Of a stretch of 64,000 nt of DNA, positions 1 through 9,429 are shown piece after piece. The notes under the pieces are model-generated. The model worked only from the letters and a program-made list of their open reading frames with translations. It was not told the DNA's origin and ran no database searches. A program made the position numbers and the translations under genes. This stretch comes from Hydractinia symbiolongicarpus. Taxonomy: Eukaryota > Cnidaria > Hydrozoa > Anthoathecata > Hydractiniidae. The number at the start of each line of letters is the position of its first letter. Positions within the stretch are counted from its first letter, which is position 1. The stretch is taken from positions 32,543,501 to 32,607,500 of the forward strand of contig NC_079880.1 in assembly GCF_029227915.1 (NCBI RefSeq). The letters are read 5' to 3'.

Positions 1-700
1 AGCGGCGGGTGTGTATACTTTGTACTTTTTCAGTTCATTGCATAGTTTACAGGCTAATAGTTTTCAACCAATGACAATACAGTATTAACATTTTTGACCC
101 GTCCCAAAGTCGCAATTTTTTAGGTAGCCAGAAAGCCAATTTTTTTGCTGGTGAAAGAGTAGAACTGCTATATCTGCATTAAAAAAAACGACGAAAAAAT
201 ACGTATTAATATTGAATTGTCTGTTAAACGTTCCAGAACCAACCGAACATACCGAAAAGTTGAGCTAGGTATCACCTAGAACATTCCAAATAGCTAGCTA
301 GCTAGCTAACATTGAAGAAATTTTAAATTTTGGTGGTGTTGAACTGAATTATAGGTAATTAATATTTTAATTTAAAACTTCCTTGTAGCTACAGTATTTT
401 TCTAACTTAACAGGGAATAGTATTTTAAGTATCTAGGCTAAATATATAAATCTTTAAATATTTACAAAGTTATGCCATGCCATCATGATGTATGCTGACT
501 GGGAAAAAATAAAGTATAGCTAGCTAGCTATATATGTACCACTTTTGCTAATTACATACCTTCCAACACTGGAATCCTGTAAAATGGGAGATTGGGTGAA
601 CTTAGTTTAGGGTTTCTGTGAGGTGCTGCCATAGTTAGTGCCAAGGAAAAAAATTTAAGATTTTGAGCCTCACTCTAGATCCTAAGAAAAATTTTGCTGA
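1..700. other. Non-coding left end of the palindrome
   Basis: AT-rich sequence with short TAGC runs near 296-310 and 520-533 and no coding region that I can support. The open frame at 635-988 on the minus strand overlaps the terminal repeat of the neighbouring MITE and has no recognisable domain. The mirrored copy is 16133-16832. Confidence 0.6.
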
Positions 701-1266
701 GAGGTTGCCGATAAGCCGCAAACGCCCGCATATGTGGAGGCGAATTTGAGAAATTTTCGAATTAAATTGGCCCGAAACCGTCTGCACTTTCACGAACTCG
801 CCCGGACCATTCCTGAAGTGCAATTTCTTGTAACATGCAGACAAGGGTGCCGACTCACCGAAAACGCTGTGTATGTCAGGGCGGCCACAGGCGTTCGTTT
901 TGGGGTTTTCGTCTGTAACCGGCCTAACAAGCCTGGGTCTGTCTGAAACCGCCTGAAATTCTACGCGGGCAAGCTCCTTGGTTCTCATTTAAATTCTTAC
1001 GAGAAGAAGGGAGCTGCTATTTTGTCGTCGTACTTACAGTTTATTATTTGTTGGATTTTATTACAGCTATTTACAAAATAAATGATATGGAAAACAGTCT
1101 TCCACTACCATTCCTCAACATTAAAAGAATAAATTATACATGGTAATAAATGTTTTAAAAATGTTGTTTCGGGTTGATCTCGGGTTTCTCCAGGCGAAAT
1201 TTCAAGTTTTTATTAAATTGCCAGAACTCGACTAACAGGCGGCGTTTCCGGCAAGTCGGCAACCTC
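701..1266. mobile_element. Probable MITE, left-arm copy
   Basis: The ends form an imperfect terminal inverted repeat of about 29 bases. The left end begins GAGGTTGCCGATAAGCCG at 701. The reverse complement of the right end (1238-1266) begins GAGGTTGCCGACTTGCCG. The body is unusually GC-rich for this window and non-coding. The right end abuts the SINE head at 1267. I did not identify a target-site duplication, so the family is unknown. Confidence 0.45.
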
Positions 1267-1625
1267 GGCGCCGTAGATTAGTGGTTATAGCTCTCGTACT
1301 CTGTGCGGGAGACCGGGGTTCGATTCCTCTTGACGGCGATTCAACATGGGCGAGTGAATGTTACCATAGCCCCGGGTTAACCCAAGCCATGTGAGGGAAA
1401 TTGGGAAGATGGCACACTGTGTGGGCCGTTGGATGTTGCCGGGAGTTGTCTAGTAGAGCGCGGGCTCTAATTGGGCCTGCGTAGCTCAAAATGAGCGTTA
1501 AATACTCTAGGACTCTCCATCTACGCCATGGCCCCTCCTGGAAATAATAGACAGAGTATATCCCTCGATATTTGTGAGGCTAGCCATGTAAAATATGCAC
1601 ATCTATCTATCGATCTCGTTCATGC
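1267..1625 (+). mobile_element. tRNA-derived SINE, left-arm copy
   Basis: The head at 1268-1339 folds like a tRNA. An acceptor strand GCGCCGT pairs with ACGGCGA, there is an A-box-like segment GATTAGTGGTTA and a perfect B-box GGTTCGATTCC. The anticodon and T arms (GCGGGAGACCGGGGTTCGAT) resemble tRNA-Asp/Glu. There is no discriminator/CCA context of a working tRNA, and about 280 bases of SINE body follow, ending in short TCTATC repeats. The A and B boxes would form the internal RNA polymerase III promoter. The 3' limit is approximate. Confidence 0.7.
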
Positions 1626-2104
1626 AGTCGATAGTTGAAAGAAGGCACTTGAAGATAAAGAAGTTAATAAAGTTAATATATAAGTTTTTTATCAAGTAAA
1701 TTTTATTGAAAACTATCGAAAACAGTTCTTTTAAGAACTTCACTACCATTATATTATATAAGTTTATTATTTAATTTTGTGAATCATTATTAGTGTCCCT
1801 TTTTGGAGCATTATTCGGGTCTATACAGGTTTTTGTCAGGCAAATACTTGAGTTTTTTTTCAAAACACCAAACTTGCTCGAAAACACTTGCACTTTTTAC
1901 GGCATATGCAGCTTATTAACACCCTCGTTGGTTAAGGGGCTGCTGAAAAAATTTTTGGGCCCTGTTTGTGGTATATCGTCGTGTATTTCACGGACGGAAA
2001 TCCGCTAAAGAGGGGGAGGGAGGTCGTCTGAATCCTAACTGCAATATACTGCTAACAGGGACAAAAAAAGCCCCTTAACGTGTGTACCTAACGTAAATGT
2101 ATGG
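1626..2104. other. AT-rich spacer without a gene
   Basis: No coding region that I can support. A short open frame at 1793-2008 has no ATG start and no recognisable domain. The interval lies between the SINE and the minisatellite and may be flanking DNA or the outer part of the Helitron leader. Confidence 0.5.
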
Positions 2105-2645
2105 TTTTTATACAATGAAATGCGATATATAAAGGTAGGGTGACCCTATGGATTTCGCCATGGGTAAACTATTAGTTAGCCATGTTTTGTTTGTTTGTCA
2201 GTTCGTATTTTGTCTGTTTGTCTGCCAAAAGCGTCTTGTGTAAAACCACACAAAATGTAATGCGATACATTATGGGCAACCCTGTGAATTTTTCCATTGG
2301 TAAACGATTATTATATATTATTAATAGCCATATTTTGTCTGTTCGCTGGACACCCTTTTGTATGTATAGGAGTCTATACTCTATAATAATAATAGCCATA
2401 TTTTGTCTGTTTGTCTGCCAAAAGCATCTTGTGTAAAATCACGCACAAAATGAAATGTGTTATATAAAAGACGGACGACCCCATGAATTTTTTCAGGGTT
2501 AACAATTAGTTTTTTATTGATACTAGACGTATTTTGTCTGTTTGTCGACTAAAAGGGACTTGTGTAAAACTACAAGCGAAATGAAATGTAATATATAAAG
2601 GACAGGTGACCCCATGGATTTTTCCACACATAAACGATATAGCAT
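2105..2645 (+). repeat. Minisatellite of about four diverged units, left arm
   Basis: Units of roughly 140-190 bases repeat in direct order. Shared blocks are AATGAAATGCGATATATAAA, GGTGACCCCATGGATTTTTC, a GGTAAACGATTA-like stretch, and CATATTTTGTCTGTTTGTC followed by GCCAAAAGC. The blocks start near 2115, 2255, 2445 and 2577. Open frames across this interval are low complexity and not coding. It lies about 0.9 kb upstream of the Helitron protease ORF and may be part of its leader. Confidence 0.75.
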
Positions 2646-3503
2646 TAAATTAAATAACTTAATAACTATAATAACGATTAATAACGATTAAATAACTATA
2701 TAAAAATGTAAATATGAAGGTCTCCAGGAATTAAATCCTGTCATACTGAGGCTGGGCATTTCTTAACATTTTTAAGATTTTTAAAAATTTCTTATATTGA
2801 AAAAAACCCTGCGTATTTTCAATTACAGGTCAAGAAGCAACACAATTTTTTTACTGAAGTTACATCCTGAAAAATTTATTCTAAAAATAACAGTCTTTTT
2901 TTCTCAACGAAAATAGTGTTTTAAAACAAAGAAAAGAGAAGAATAAAAAGTAAGACAGTTTCGGCCTAGAAGCATTTTGCTAGTAAAATTGAAGCAGGTC
3001 AAAAATAGGAAAAAAAACGTGTATACAACCAGCTAATCTAGCAAACTTGTGGATTACAACAGGTTAACAGCTAGTATTTTATAAGCGATTTTCAGGTTAT
3101 AATTTATTTAGGAGTGGGAGGTAAGCCGTTTTAATTGTATGTTTCAATTAAAATTATATAGCGTCACATACTTTTTAACTTAATTTTGTGAGGTATTGGT
3201 ATCTTAGCAGACATAAGTTTGTTAATTTTTGCTACTGAAACAAAAAATTACAGTGAATTTCTTTTCTTTTTTTAGGTTCGACAACCGTGACTCGGCAGAG
3301 TATAACAGAGAAGAAACTCGACAGAGTATAAAAGCTAGTTATTCAGAACATTCGGATATTCAGAATTAATTGAACTTACTGAACCTTGAACTTGAATTTA
3401 CTTATCGGTTAACTTAATAGTGAATTAATAGTGAAATTATTGGTGGACTTAATAATGAACTTATCGGTGAATTTAGTAGTAAATTTATTGGTAAAATTAC
3501 AAA
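2646..3503 (+). promoter_or_regulatory. Leader region upstream of the Helitron first ORF
   Basis: AT-rich, without coding sequence. Just before the ATG at 3504 there are several short degenerate repeats of the type AATTTATTGGTGAA (3395-3500). A promoter or 5' end of the element probably lies in this interval, but I could not place the element terminus or a TATA box with confidence. Confidence 0.35.
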
Positions 3504-4241
3504 ATGACAGAGGTTTCTCTAGCTTTTAAGATTTTTTTTTCTCGATCACACGTTACCACCGCTATTATGAACCCCGCATATAAAAGCTGTCGCCGTATGG
3601 TACTTTTACTTTCTGTTGATGTTGAAACTAATCCCGGGCCTTGCACTATTCTAAAGTCGGCACAGAGATCTTTTCATCAAGGGGATGTTAGGCTTGGAAA
3701 TTTTACTGGTACACAATGTATGTGTAATTCCCTGTTTGCGATCGTTTGGTCGGCTCTTAAAAAAGTTTCTTTTTGGAATCCAGGTGATCTTGATCATATC
3801 CTTTACGAAGGAACAAAGTGGTACACAAACCTAGGATACACAAACCAGTACTTAAGCGCAAGTGAGCTCCCAAATAGTTTACTTCTTGAAAATGAGGTCA
3901 TACAAATACAAAGTTTAGAAAATGTTTCTCATATTATTACAGACGATAGCACTTCATTACGAACTTTTCAAAATTCATCTGAATCCGATAAAGGGCAAGG
4001 AATGCTGGGCATTATTAGCGGCGTTATTTTTGCTATAGTTTGGGACCACCCACAAATTTATTTATTTGATCCTCATAGCCGAACTAGTTTAGGACAAATA
4101 ACTGAACAGGGTGCGTCAGTCGTTTTAAAGTTTATTCATTGCAAAATGTTGAAAACTACATACGCGAAATATACGTCACCCCTGGCGAAGCAATGTGTCT
4201 GGAAACTCAATATTTCAAAATACTCACAACTGAACAGATAA
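3504..4241 (+). pseudogene. Helitron leader with 2A peptide and cysteine protease domain (left copy)
   Basis: ATG-initiated, 245 residues. Residues 39-46 read DVETNPGP, a perfect match to the 2A consensus at which the ribosome skips a peptide bond before the last proline. It would release a 45-residue leader from the downstream protein. After it, GTQCMCNSL (Cys72), an LDHILYEG segment and IYLFDPHS (Asp189-His191) give a Cys...Asp-Pro-His order. That resembles the ubiquitin-specific protease of herpesvirus tegument proteins (peptidase C76); an OTU-type protease, known from Helentrons, is the alternative. The sensible reading leaves this frame near 4139 for the next ORF, so the polyprotein is frameshifted. 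Upstream of the repeat region it matches the usual Helentron order. Confidence 0.6.
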
Positions 4242-4738
4242 CTGGTAACATTATGCTTAACATTCGCAGAAAAAGAAAACTAGAACAAAACAGGAAGTAC
4301 CGTCAATCCGAGAGAGGCCGAGTGAAACAAAGAAATTCAATAGGCAAATATCAGAAAACGGAACACGGCCAAGCTAAGTTGAGCGAGTCGATAAGCAAAT
4401 ATCGGAAGACGGAACAGGGGCAAGCTAAGGTGAAAAAGTCAATAGGCAAATATCAGAAAACAGAAAAGGGACACGCTAAGATAAAAGAGTCGATAGACAA
4501 ATATCAAAATACAGTAAATGGTCGATCCAAGCTAAGAGAGTCGAAAAGTAAATACAAAAAAACGGAACAGGGCCAAGTGAAGCAAAGGGAGTCCGTAGGT
4601 AAATATCGGGAAACTGAGCAGGGCCAACAGGCACAAAAGACTGCAAAAAAACGCCATGTAGGGGAAGGTAAAGCAACAAAACGGAAGCGTGTTAACAATC
4701 TGCCTGATTCTGATGAAAAAATAAACCAATTTAAATAA
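4139..4738 (+). pseudogene. Helitron Lys/Tyr tandem-repeat region (left copy)
   Basis: About eight repeats of roughly 17 residues with the pattern S-x-x-KYxKTExGxxKxxxS fill residues 45-165. The result is very basic and hydrophilic. Repeats of this kind precede the Rep domain in Helitron proteins I know from marine invertebrates; their function is unknown to me. The first residues (ENYIREIYVTPGEAM) look like the true continuation of the protease ORF in another frame. The frame ends at a TAA (4736-4738), immediately followed in the same frame by a Cys-rich Helitron segment, so that TAA is probably a nonsense mutation. Confidence 0.6.
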
Positions 4739-4926
4739 TGTGTTGGGAATGGGCCATTTTATATATGTGTCATATGTAATCGTTCTTCATATAAGCGGTC
4801 AATTAAATTTTTTCGCCACATCAATTATCCTGTCATTCCAGAAGAGCATAATACATATGTGCAACATGCCATTCAAAACTTACAAAAGGAAAAATTCCTT
4901 CCCAGGCTGTATCTAATAATCTCCAA
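4739..4926 (+). pseudogene. Cys-rich segment at the Helitron N-terminus (left copy)
   Basis: In frame after the TAA at 4736 the translation gives CVGNGPFYICVICNRSSYKR, a C..GP.YIC..CNR..Y pattern that I recognise from the N-terminal region of Helitron Rep/helicase proteins. The coding then shifts frame to reach MFDLPESM at 4927. The right-arm mirror is 11907-12094. Zinc binding is likely but inferred. Confidence 0.5.
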
Positions 4927-5508
4927 ATGTTTGATCTCCCAGAATCAATGAGCACATTACGACGATTAGAAAATATTTTTATATCTAAAAGAATTTTATT
5001 TAAACGAATTGCAATCCGTGCAATGCACCAAAAAATACGACAAAAATACGACTTAAAAGTTTCGCGAGATTTGGTGCATAATACAATGTTTGACCTCGTG
5101 CCTGAACAATTGGAAGAACGCCGTCCTGGTAAACGACACAAAAAAGAGAAAGAACATTTCACTACAAAAGGCTCAGACTGGGTGTTATCTCTAAATTTTC
5201 ATGACAAACTTACGGGGTATCAAAATGCCACGTTTCCTATAGCAGTATATGGGTGTATTGACACTTCAAGTAGAAAGCTATTGTGGTTGAAAACGTGGAT
5301 CTCAAATTCTAAACCAGAAATCGTGGCTAAATGGTACCTTGAGTACCTGTACCAAACTCGTACATTGCCTGCATGTATACGGATAGATAAGGGAAGTGAA
5401 ACTGTTATCCTGTCTACAATGCATGCTTATCTGAGAAGGAATCACAATGACCTTGAAGATGCAACTGACAGTGTGATATATGGTCCTTCAACAAGTAATC
5501 AGGTATGA
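4927..5508 (+). pseudogene. Fusion ORF: Helitron N-terminal piece joined to an integrase core
   Basis: ATG-initiated, 193 residues. Residues 1-30 (through RIAI) are the Helitron N-terminal region. From RAMHQKI on, it is the catalytic core of an rve-type integrase/transposase, identical in kind to 24156-24648. The join is at 5012-5016, exactly the inner end of the palindrome arm. First Asp in YGCID and second Asp in IRIDKGSE are present. The catalytic Glu is absent because the frame stops after a GTATGA that looks like a splice donor (TCAG|GTATGA). The fusion is open by chance; I see no evidence that it is expressed. Confidence 0.65.
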
Positions 5509-5529
5509 GGAGTAAGGACATTATTTTTT

Positions 5530-6654
5530 ACCCTTTCCTACCATACCCTCACAGCCCTGAATGTCAAAAAGCAATAATTCTGCTTTAGGTTTTTGATAAG
5601 AATAATGAGATAAACACTCAGCCTTTAACACTAGTTCGGTTCTGACATCATCAATAATTGTTCCATCATTATTAACGTACTTCGCTTGTTCTAAACTGTT
5701 CTGTGAAGTTTTTTGCTAAGATGTGTGTTTGAATTGCTCTTCTTGCAAAGCTTTCTACATTTTCTTTAGTAGCTAAAGTTTCATTCAATTGTTCAATAGT
5801 CTCCAATGAACTATTTAGAAATTTTTTTAGAACATACTCTTTTCCATCTTTACATTTTGCTCCATATACCTCGCGAAAGCCTCCCCGACTAAATGGATTA
5901 TCATCGATTAAGAATTCCATTACACTAGACTGACTCCATGTATATGCATCAATGTTGATGTTGAAGTATGACACTTCAATTTTTTCATAAGACTTTTCCA
6001 CTTCTGTAATAACCTTTCCCATTTTAAACATGGTAGCAACTGAAATGCTTTTTGGAAAACATGGAGATGAACATACTTTGCTAGGGCAAGAGATTACTGT
6101 TGCTGGCAAGCTTGTTGTTGTGCTGCTGGTGTCGTGCCGTTTTCTCTTGAAAGACTTATTGAAATCAAAAGGGTTACTTATAATTTTAATATAATCCCTG
6201 CTTTCAATGCCACTATCATAACTTGGTTTGGATAGCAATTTGTGGGACATGTTTTGTTTAATAAATCTGATATGAATCAGCTTGAAGTTGGTAAGGTGGG
6301 ATATTTTGCTGCATGATGGTCCTCTTTCTGATGACAATATATCGCAAGCCATTTCAGCTGGTAAACTATGTTCAAAGTGACGGGGGCAAGCTTCTTTAAT
6401 GTTATGAAGTGTAATTTCGTCATATTTGTATGGCACAAACTCTTGAGCTCCGATCCTCTCATATTTTTTAGCTTTACCTTTGCCTCAAACTGTTGAACGA
6501 TCAATTCTTGGTTTTTCAGTATGTTTCCTCCTCCTTTTAGTTCTTCTGTATTGCTATTATTCGATTTTGTTCCTTTCATGCCTTTCATACGTTTGGTTTT
6601 CATTGCAACAGAGAACTTTTCCCAATTCTCCTTTTCTCCCAACTTAGACGCCAT
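5530..6654 (-). pseudogene. Alpha-kinase-like gene, inverted copy
   Basis: Reading on the minus strand from ATG at 6654: a basic Lys/Met-rich N-terminus (MASKLGEKENWEKFSVAMK), a frameshift near 6436, then a 254-residue frame with an NIKEACPRHFEH segment and the alpha-kinase N-lobe. NPFSRGGFREVYGAK is the Gly-rich loop and YVLKKF contains the ATP-binding Lys. A frameshift near 5672 leads to a C-lobe piece with KYVNNDG and LLLFDIQGCEG, matching the DxQG element of alpha-kinases. It lacks the extra frameshift near 23487 present in the other copy. Kinase activity is unlikely in this state. Confidence 0.6.
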
Positions 6655-6740
6655 GTTTATCTAAATCTACTAAAATCCATGGCCAGGGAGCACCCGCTTA
6701 CGCCAACTGTAACTTTTAATCTAGGAACGAGGTTGCTAAT

Positions 6741-6758
6741 TGGCAGTTCTCTCGGCCA
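6741..6758 (-). repeat. Terminal motif of the integrase/alpha-kinase element
   Basis: TGGCAGTTCTCTCGGCCA, the reverse complement of the 22907-22924 end. Related motifs stand at 6872-6886, 24963-24978 and 28021-28036. Confidence 0.6.
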
Positions 6759-6980
6759 CAAGCGTTTTTGCGAATTGATTCAAATAAATGCGGTTTGGTC
6801 ATTAATCAATTCAACGTTCTCAGACATCATCGAATTTCAAATGGGATTTTAAAGTATGAATTAAAATTTCGTGGCAGCTCTCGACCGTGGGGTGTTTTAA
6901 TTTAATTAAAAAATTATTTTGTTTTAAATTTTATTTTTCAATTCGATATTAAAGCTAATCTAATTTAAATTCAAAACAAG

Positions 6981-6994
6981 AAGCCCTGTGGCTT
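6981..6994 (-). repeat. Small hairpin at the 3' side of the Helitron
   Basis: AAGCC-CTGT-GGCTT forms a 5-bp stem. The same flanks (AACAAGAAGCCCTG and TTTCCGC) surround a different but equally self-complementary hairpin at 28241-28253. Helitron 3' ends usually carry a hairpin just inside the terminus, and this one lies just downstream of the last Helitron codons. I could not confirm a CTRR end. Confidence 0.35.
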
Positions 6995-7058
6995 GAAGAT
7001 TTCCGCCTTAAGCAAACGTGTTGGAAAGCAATTATATGCGTTGCGATCGAGGACAGTA

Positions 7059-8552
7059 TTAATTTAAAAGTTTAAAATGCCAAAAAAAAATAAAGGAGGT
7101 TAAAAACACGAAGAAAAAAGTTGTTTGAAGTCGTCTGTAAAGATTTTCAGTTCCATAGGTTGTTTTTTTCAAATCAGAGAGAGAGAGTTTAAGCCTGATT
7201 GCATCGTGATCACTGAAATAGACAGTTTTAACGAAGGTCTCGACATTAAGAGTATTTAAAACATTCTCACGGATATAGACATGGTCAATAAGTGAACCTG
7301 ATATATGAGTTGGCGAGGTTACGACTTGTTTATATTCAGTAAGAAAATTAAGGAAATAGTTTTCATCGCTAAATGCATTCACATTAAAATCTCCGAGTAT
7401 AATATCAACAGTTTCATTTCCCAAAAAATATTGAATAAGGTATAATGACTCATCTCTATTAAGGGAATTTTTACGATATAGAAGCAGAACATTAATAGCG
7501 TTTTCGTGAAACGTTCTTTTTGTCATTCTAAAAAATATTGCACCAGGAATTTTTACAATATCAAACAATTGTATAGTTTCATTATGACCAACTAATAGAC
7601 TAGAAAATTTGTCCACATTGTTGTTTGGAATTAAAGTAAAGTAATCTAGTTTTGAGTCGCAATGTGAGTTCAATGGTATCTGAGTTTCCGTTAGGCATAA
7701 TAAATCACTTTCCATGAGAACGCGGTCGAATTTAATATCGTTTTTATGCTTGTTGTAGGATCTTGTATTAAGCAAAGTGACCATAATAGAATTTTCGCTA
7801 ATTACACCAGTTTCTTTTTGTGTCAATTTTGAATGTTCTCGCATGTAATTGTATTGCTCTGTTGCTCGTGTGTCTGACTTAATGGTTGATTTAGCAAATC
7901 TACCCGTTAGGTATAAACCGTCTAAACTTGTGACTCGACTTAATGCAACATAGATTTGTCCTGAGTGAAAGGCTCGTTGTTTTAATAAATCAAAACAGAC
8001 AACAATTTTATCAAACGTTTTTCCTTGAACCTTGTGAACAGTGCAGGCCCATGACAGCATTAGTGGGAATTGCAGCTGCATTTTTTTGTTATGCTCAGAG
8101 GCGCGTTGATTTTCAGCAAATATATGAATTGCATTTTTGGGGTAATGTGGGTCATTTGGTGAAATAAATTTAGATTTTAGTAAATCTTCGTGTCGCCTTT
8201 CTAATTTTCCCACTCTGATATTGTTTAATAATTCAATCAAATGTTGATCATCACGCTGTCTCATAACTTCCGTTAGTTCAGCAATCTTAAAATGCTTCCA
8301 GCAATGTGAAAGATTTAATAATGCATCTTTGTATTCTGCGTAAACTGGCCTTGCTTGAATTGGTGGAAGTTGGTAGAAATCGCCACATGCTATAACAGAT
8401 ATTCCTGCAAATGGAATGTCATCTGCGCATCCAAATATTTCGGTTAGCCGTTGATGAATATGTAAAAGTAGCTTGTTTGAAACCATTGAGATTTCATCTA
8501 TTACAATAACGCTTAGTTGTGAAAGCTTGAAAGCTTGTTTTGCAGCATACAT
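7059..8552 (-). pseudogene. Helitron helicase C-terminal part plus EEP endonuclease
   Basis: 497 residues. The Pif1-family helicase continues from the overlapping frame: VIVIDEISM (15-23, Walker B), ACGDFYQLPP (55-64), CTVHKVQGKTF (170-180), QIYVALSRVTS (199-209). Between residues 160 and 162 the roughly 130 residues usually present between the NEHN..M and QFPLM..A.T.HKVQG segments are missing, so the helicase is internally deleted. Residues 255-460 are an endonuclease/exonuclease/phosphatase domain: MVTLLNTRS, CLTETQI, ILGDFNVN (386-392), SLIDHVYI and FSDHDAIRL (446-454). It overlaps the upstream helicase frame by 40 bases, marking a frameshift. Confidence 0.75.
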
Positions 8553-9128
8553 TTCTTTTTATCACTTAACTTAGAAGTGTTTTTAGTGAAACTTCTATCC
8601 GCTGGTATACCTAAGGCTGAATGTATTGTATTTCCCTCTATATTAATGGCATCAACACCGGTTGGTGCTAAAATGAGAATTTTATCCTTTTCTAAGTTTC
8701 CTGCACGATAGAAAAGTGCTTTATTTAGCATGTCAGAAATTGTTGTTATTAAATGGGACTTTTCACAACCTGCACTTCCTGTTAGAAAAATGTGAATTGG
8801 CTTAATTTTATGATGTGCGTTACATGCTAAACCTTTTACGTAAGTTCTAACCCAATCATTTACCACTTCAAAAATTTGCCTTTGTGTTTTATTTAATGTT
8901 CGAATCTTTTCATATAGTTCGTCTTCGGAAATTCCAGGCTCAGGGATAGATGAAAAAGTGTTTCCAAAAACTGTGATGTTTTCGGTTTTACTTCGAATTT
9001 CGTCAGTGTCATGGTTGTTTATATTACTAATCTCATCAGTAACATCGTCGTTTTCCTGTTCGGCGAAAGAATCAAGATTATTTACTATTGAAGATATTAT
9101 TTCGGTTTGTCTGTTCAGTATTCATATT
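8513..9128 (-). pseudogene. Helitron helicase N-terminal part
   Basis: The frame runs from about 9125 to 8513 without an ATG: acidic linker, PEPGISEDELYEKIRTLNKT, QIFEVVNDW, then FLTGSAGCEKSHLI. This is the Walker A of a Pif1-like helicase, but GCEKS has Glu where the family has Gly (TGKS/CGKS), one base from a Gly codon. That change would disrupt the phosphate-binding loop. The frame ends in a poly-Lys stretch (SDKKKCML), where a slippage mutation shifts reading into the 8552-7059 frame. Confidence 0.65.
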
Positions 9129-9429
9129 ACTGTGGAAAGTTTATCATTTCTTGAACATGATAGTTTAGTAGGCAAGTAAGATTATTTACATTTGCGTGAA
9201 AATTTATCATTGCTTCTTCAACAAGTTCACCAAATGGTTCGCATATTATTTTATTTGTATTTATAATTTCTGATACACCGTTTTCCAATAATTTCTCTGT
9301 GTAAGTACCCGAGTTTTCACTTAACAATTCTGCTTCCTGGCGAAAAGGATAAAACATAAAGAGCAAATGATGTGCTTATCCTTCTGGATTTTTGTCTCGA
9401 CTAGGTACATGGTATCTTAGAACACATTT
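9127..9429 (-). pseudogene. Helitron linker between Rep and helicase
   Basis: Two pieces of one frame, CVLRYHVPSRDKNPEG and HHLLFMFYPFRQEAELLSEN, are separated by a TAA near 9380. Arg-Tyr-x-x-Pro followed by His-Leu-Leu-Phe-Met-Phe-Tyr-Pro-Phe-Arg is the characteristic linker of Helitron Rep/helicase proteins. It ends at 9127, where the helicase frame takes over. Confidence 0.55.

Larger units (their letters stand above)
1..5012 (+). repeat. Left arm of a 16.8 kb palindrome
   Basis: This stretch is the reverse complement of 11821-16832, with base x pairing with 16833-x. All landmarks (MITE, SINE, minisatellite, Helitron front end) sit at mirrored coordinates. I saw only about five mismatches: near 1553, near 3968, and three clustered in the last 45 bases before the inner junction. 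The inner junction is sharp: after 5012 the left side enters the integrase element while the right side stays in the Helitron. Base 1 is still paired, so the arm may extend beyond the window. Confidence 0.95.
5016..6776 (-). repeat. Inverted copy of the integrase/alpha-kinase element (partial)
   Basis: Reverse complement of about 22889-24648 (coordinate sum 29664-29665, one 1-base indel). It contains the alpha-kinase gene and the C-terminal two-thirds of the integrase, and lacks the other terminus. Similarity continues 18 bases beyond the terminal motif at 6741-6758, through CAAGCGTTTTTGCGAAT, before the flanks diverge. It is therefore a rearranged segment rather than a clean insertion. Confidence 0.85.

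Noticed and set aside
635-988. 117-residue minus-strand ORF (and mirror 15845-16198)
   Set aside because: It covers a MITE end and its GC-rich body, shows no domain, and the opposite strand is also open, which is typical of composition rather than coding.
1268-1339. A functional tRNA gene
   Set aside because: The stems are imperfect, the anticodon loop is irregular, and SINE body sequence follows directly; it is better explained as a SINE head.
2172-2436. ORFs on both strands over the minisatellite
   Set aside because: They follow the tandem repeat unit and have no coding character.
4476-4729. Minus-strand open frames of 64-67 residues over the repeat region (and mirrors at 12104-12357)
   Set aside because: They are antisense shadows of the Lys/Tyr-repeat ORF, created by its regular codon pattern.
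5530-6654. Interpreting the alpha-kinase segment as an ordinary host kinase gene
   Set aside because: It is duplicated together with the integrase and lies within matching inverted termini at 22907-24978, so cargo or capture in a mobile element is more likely.
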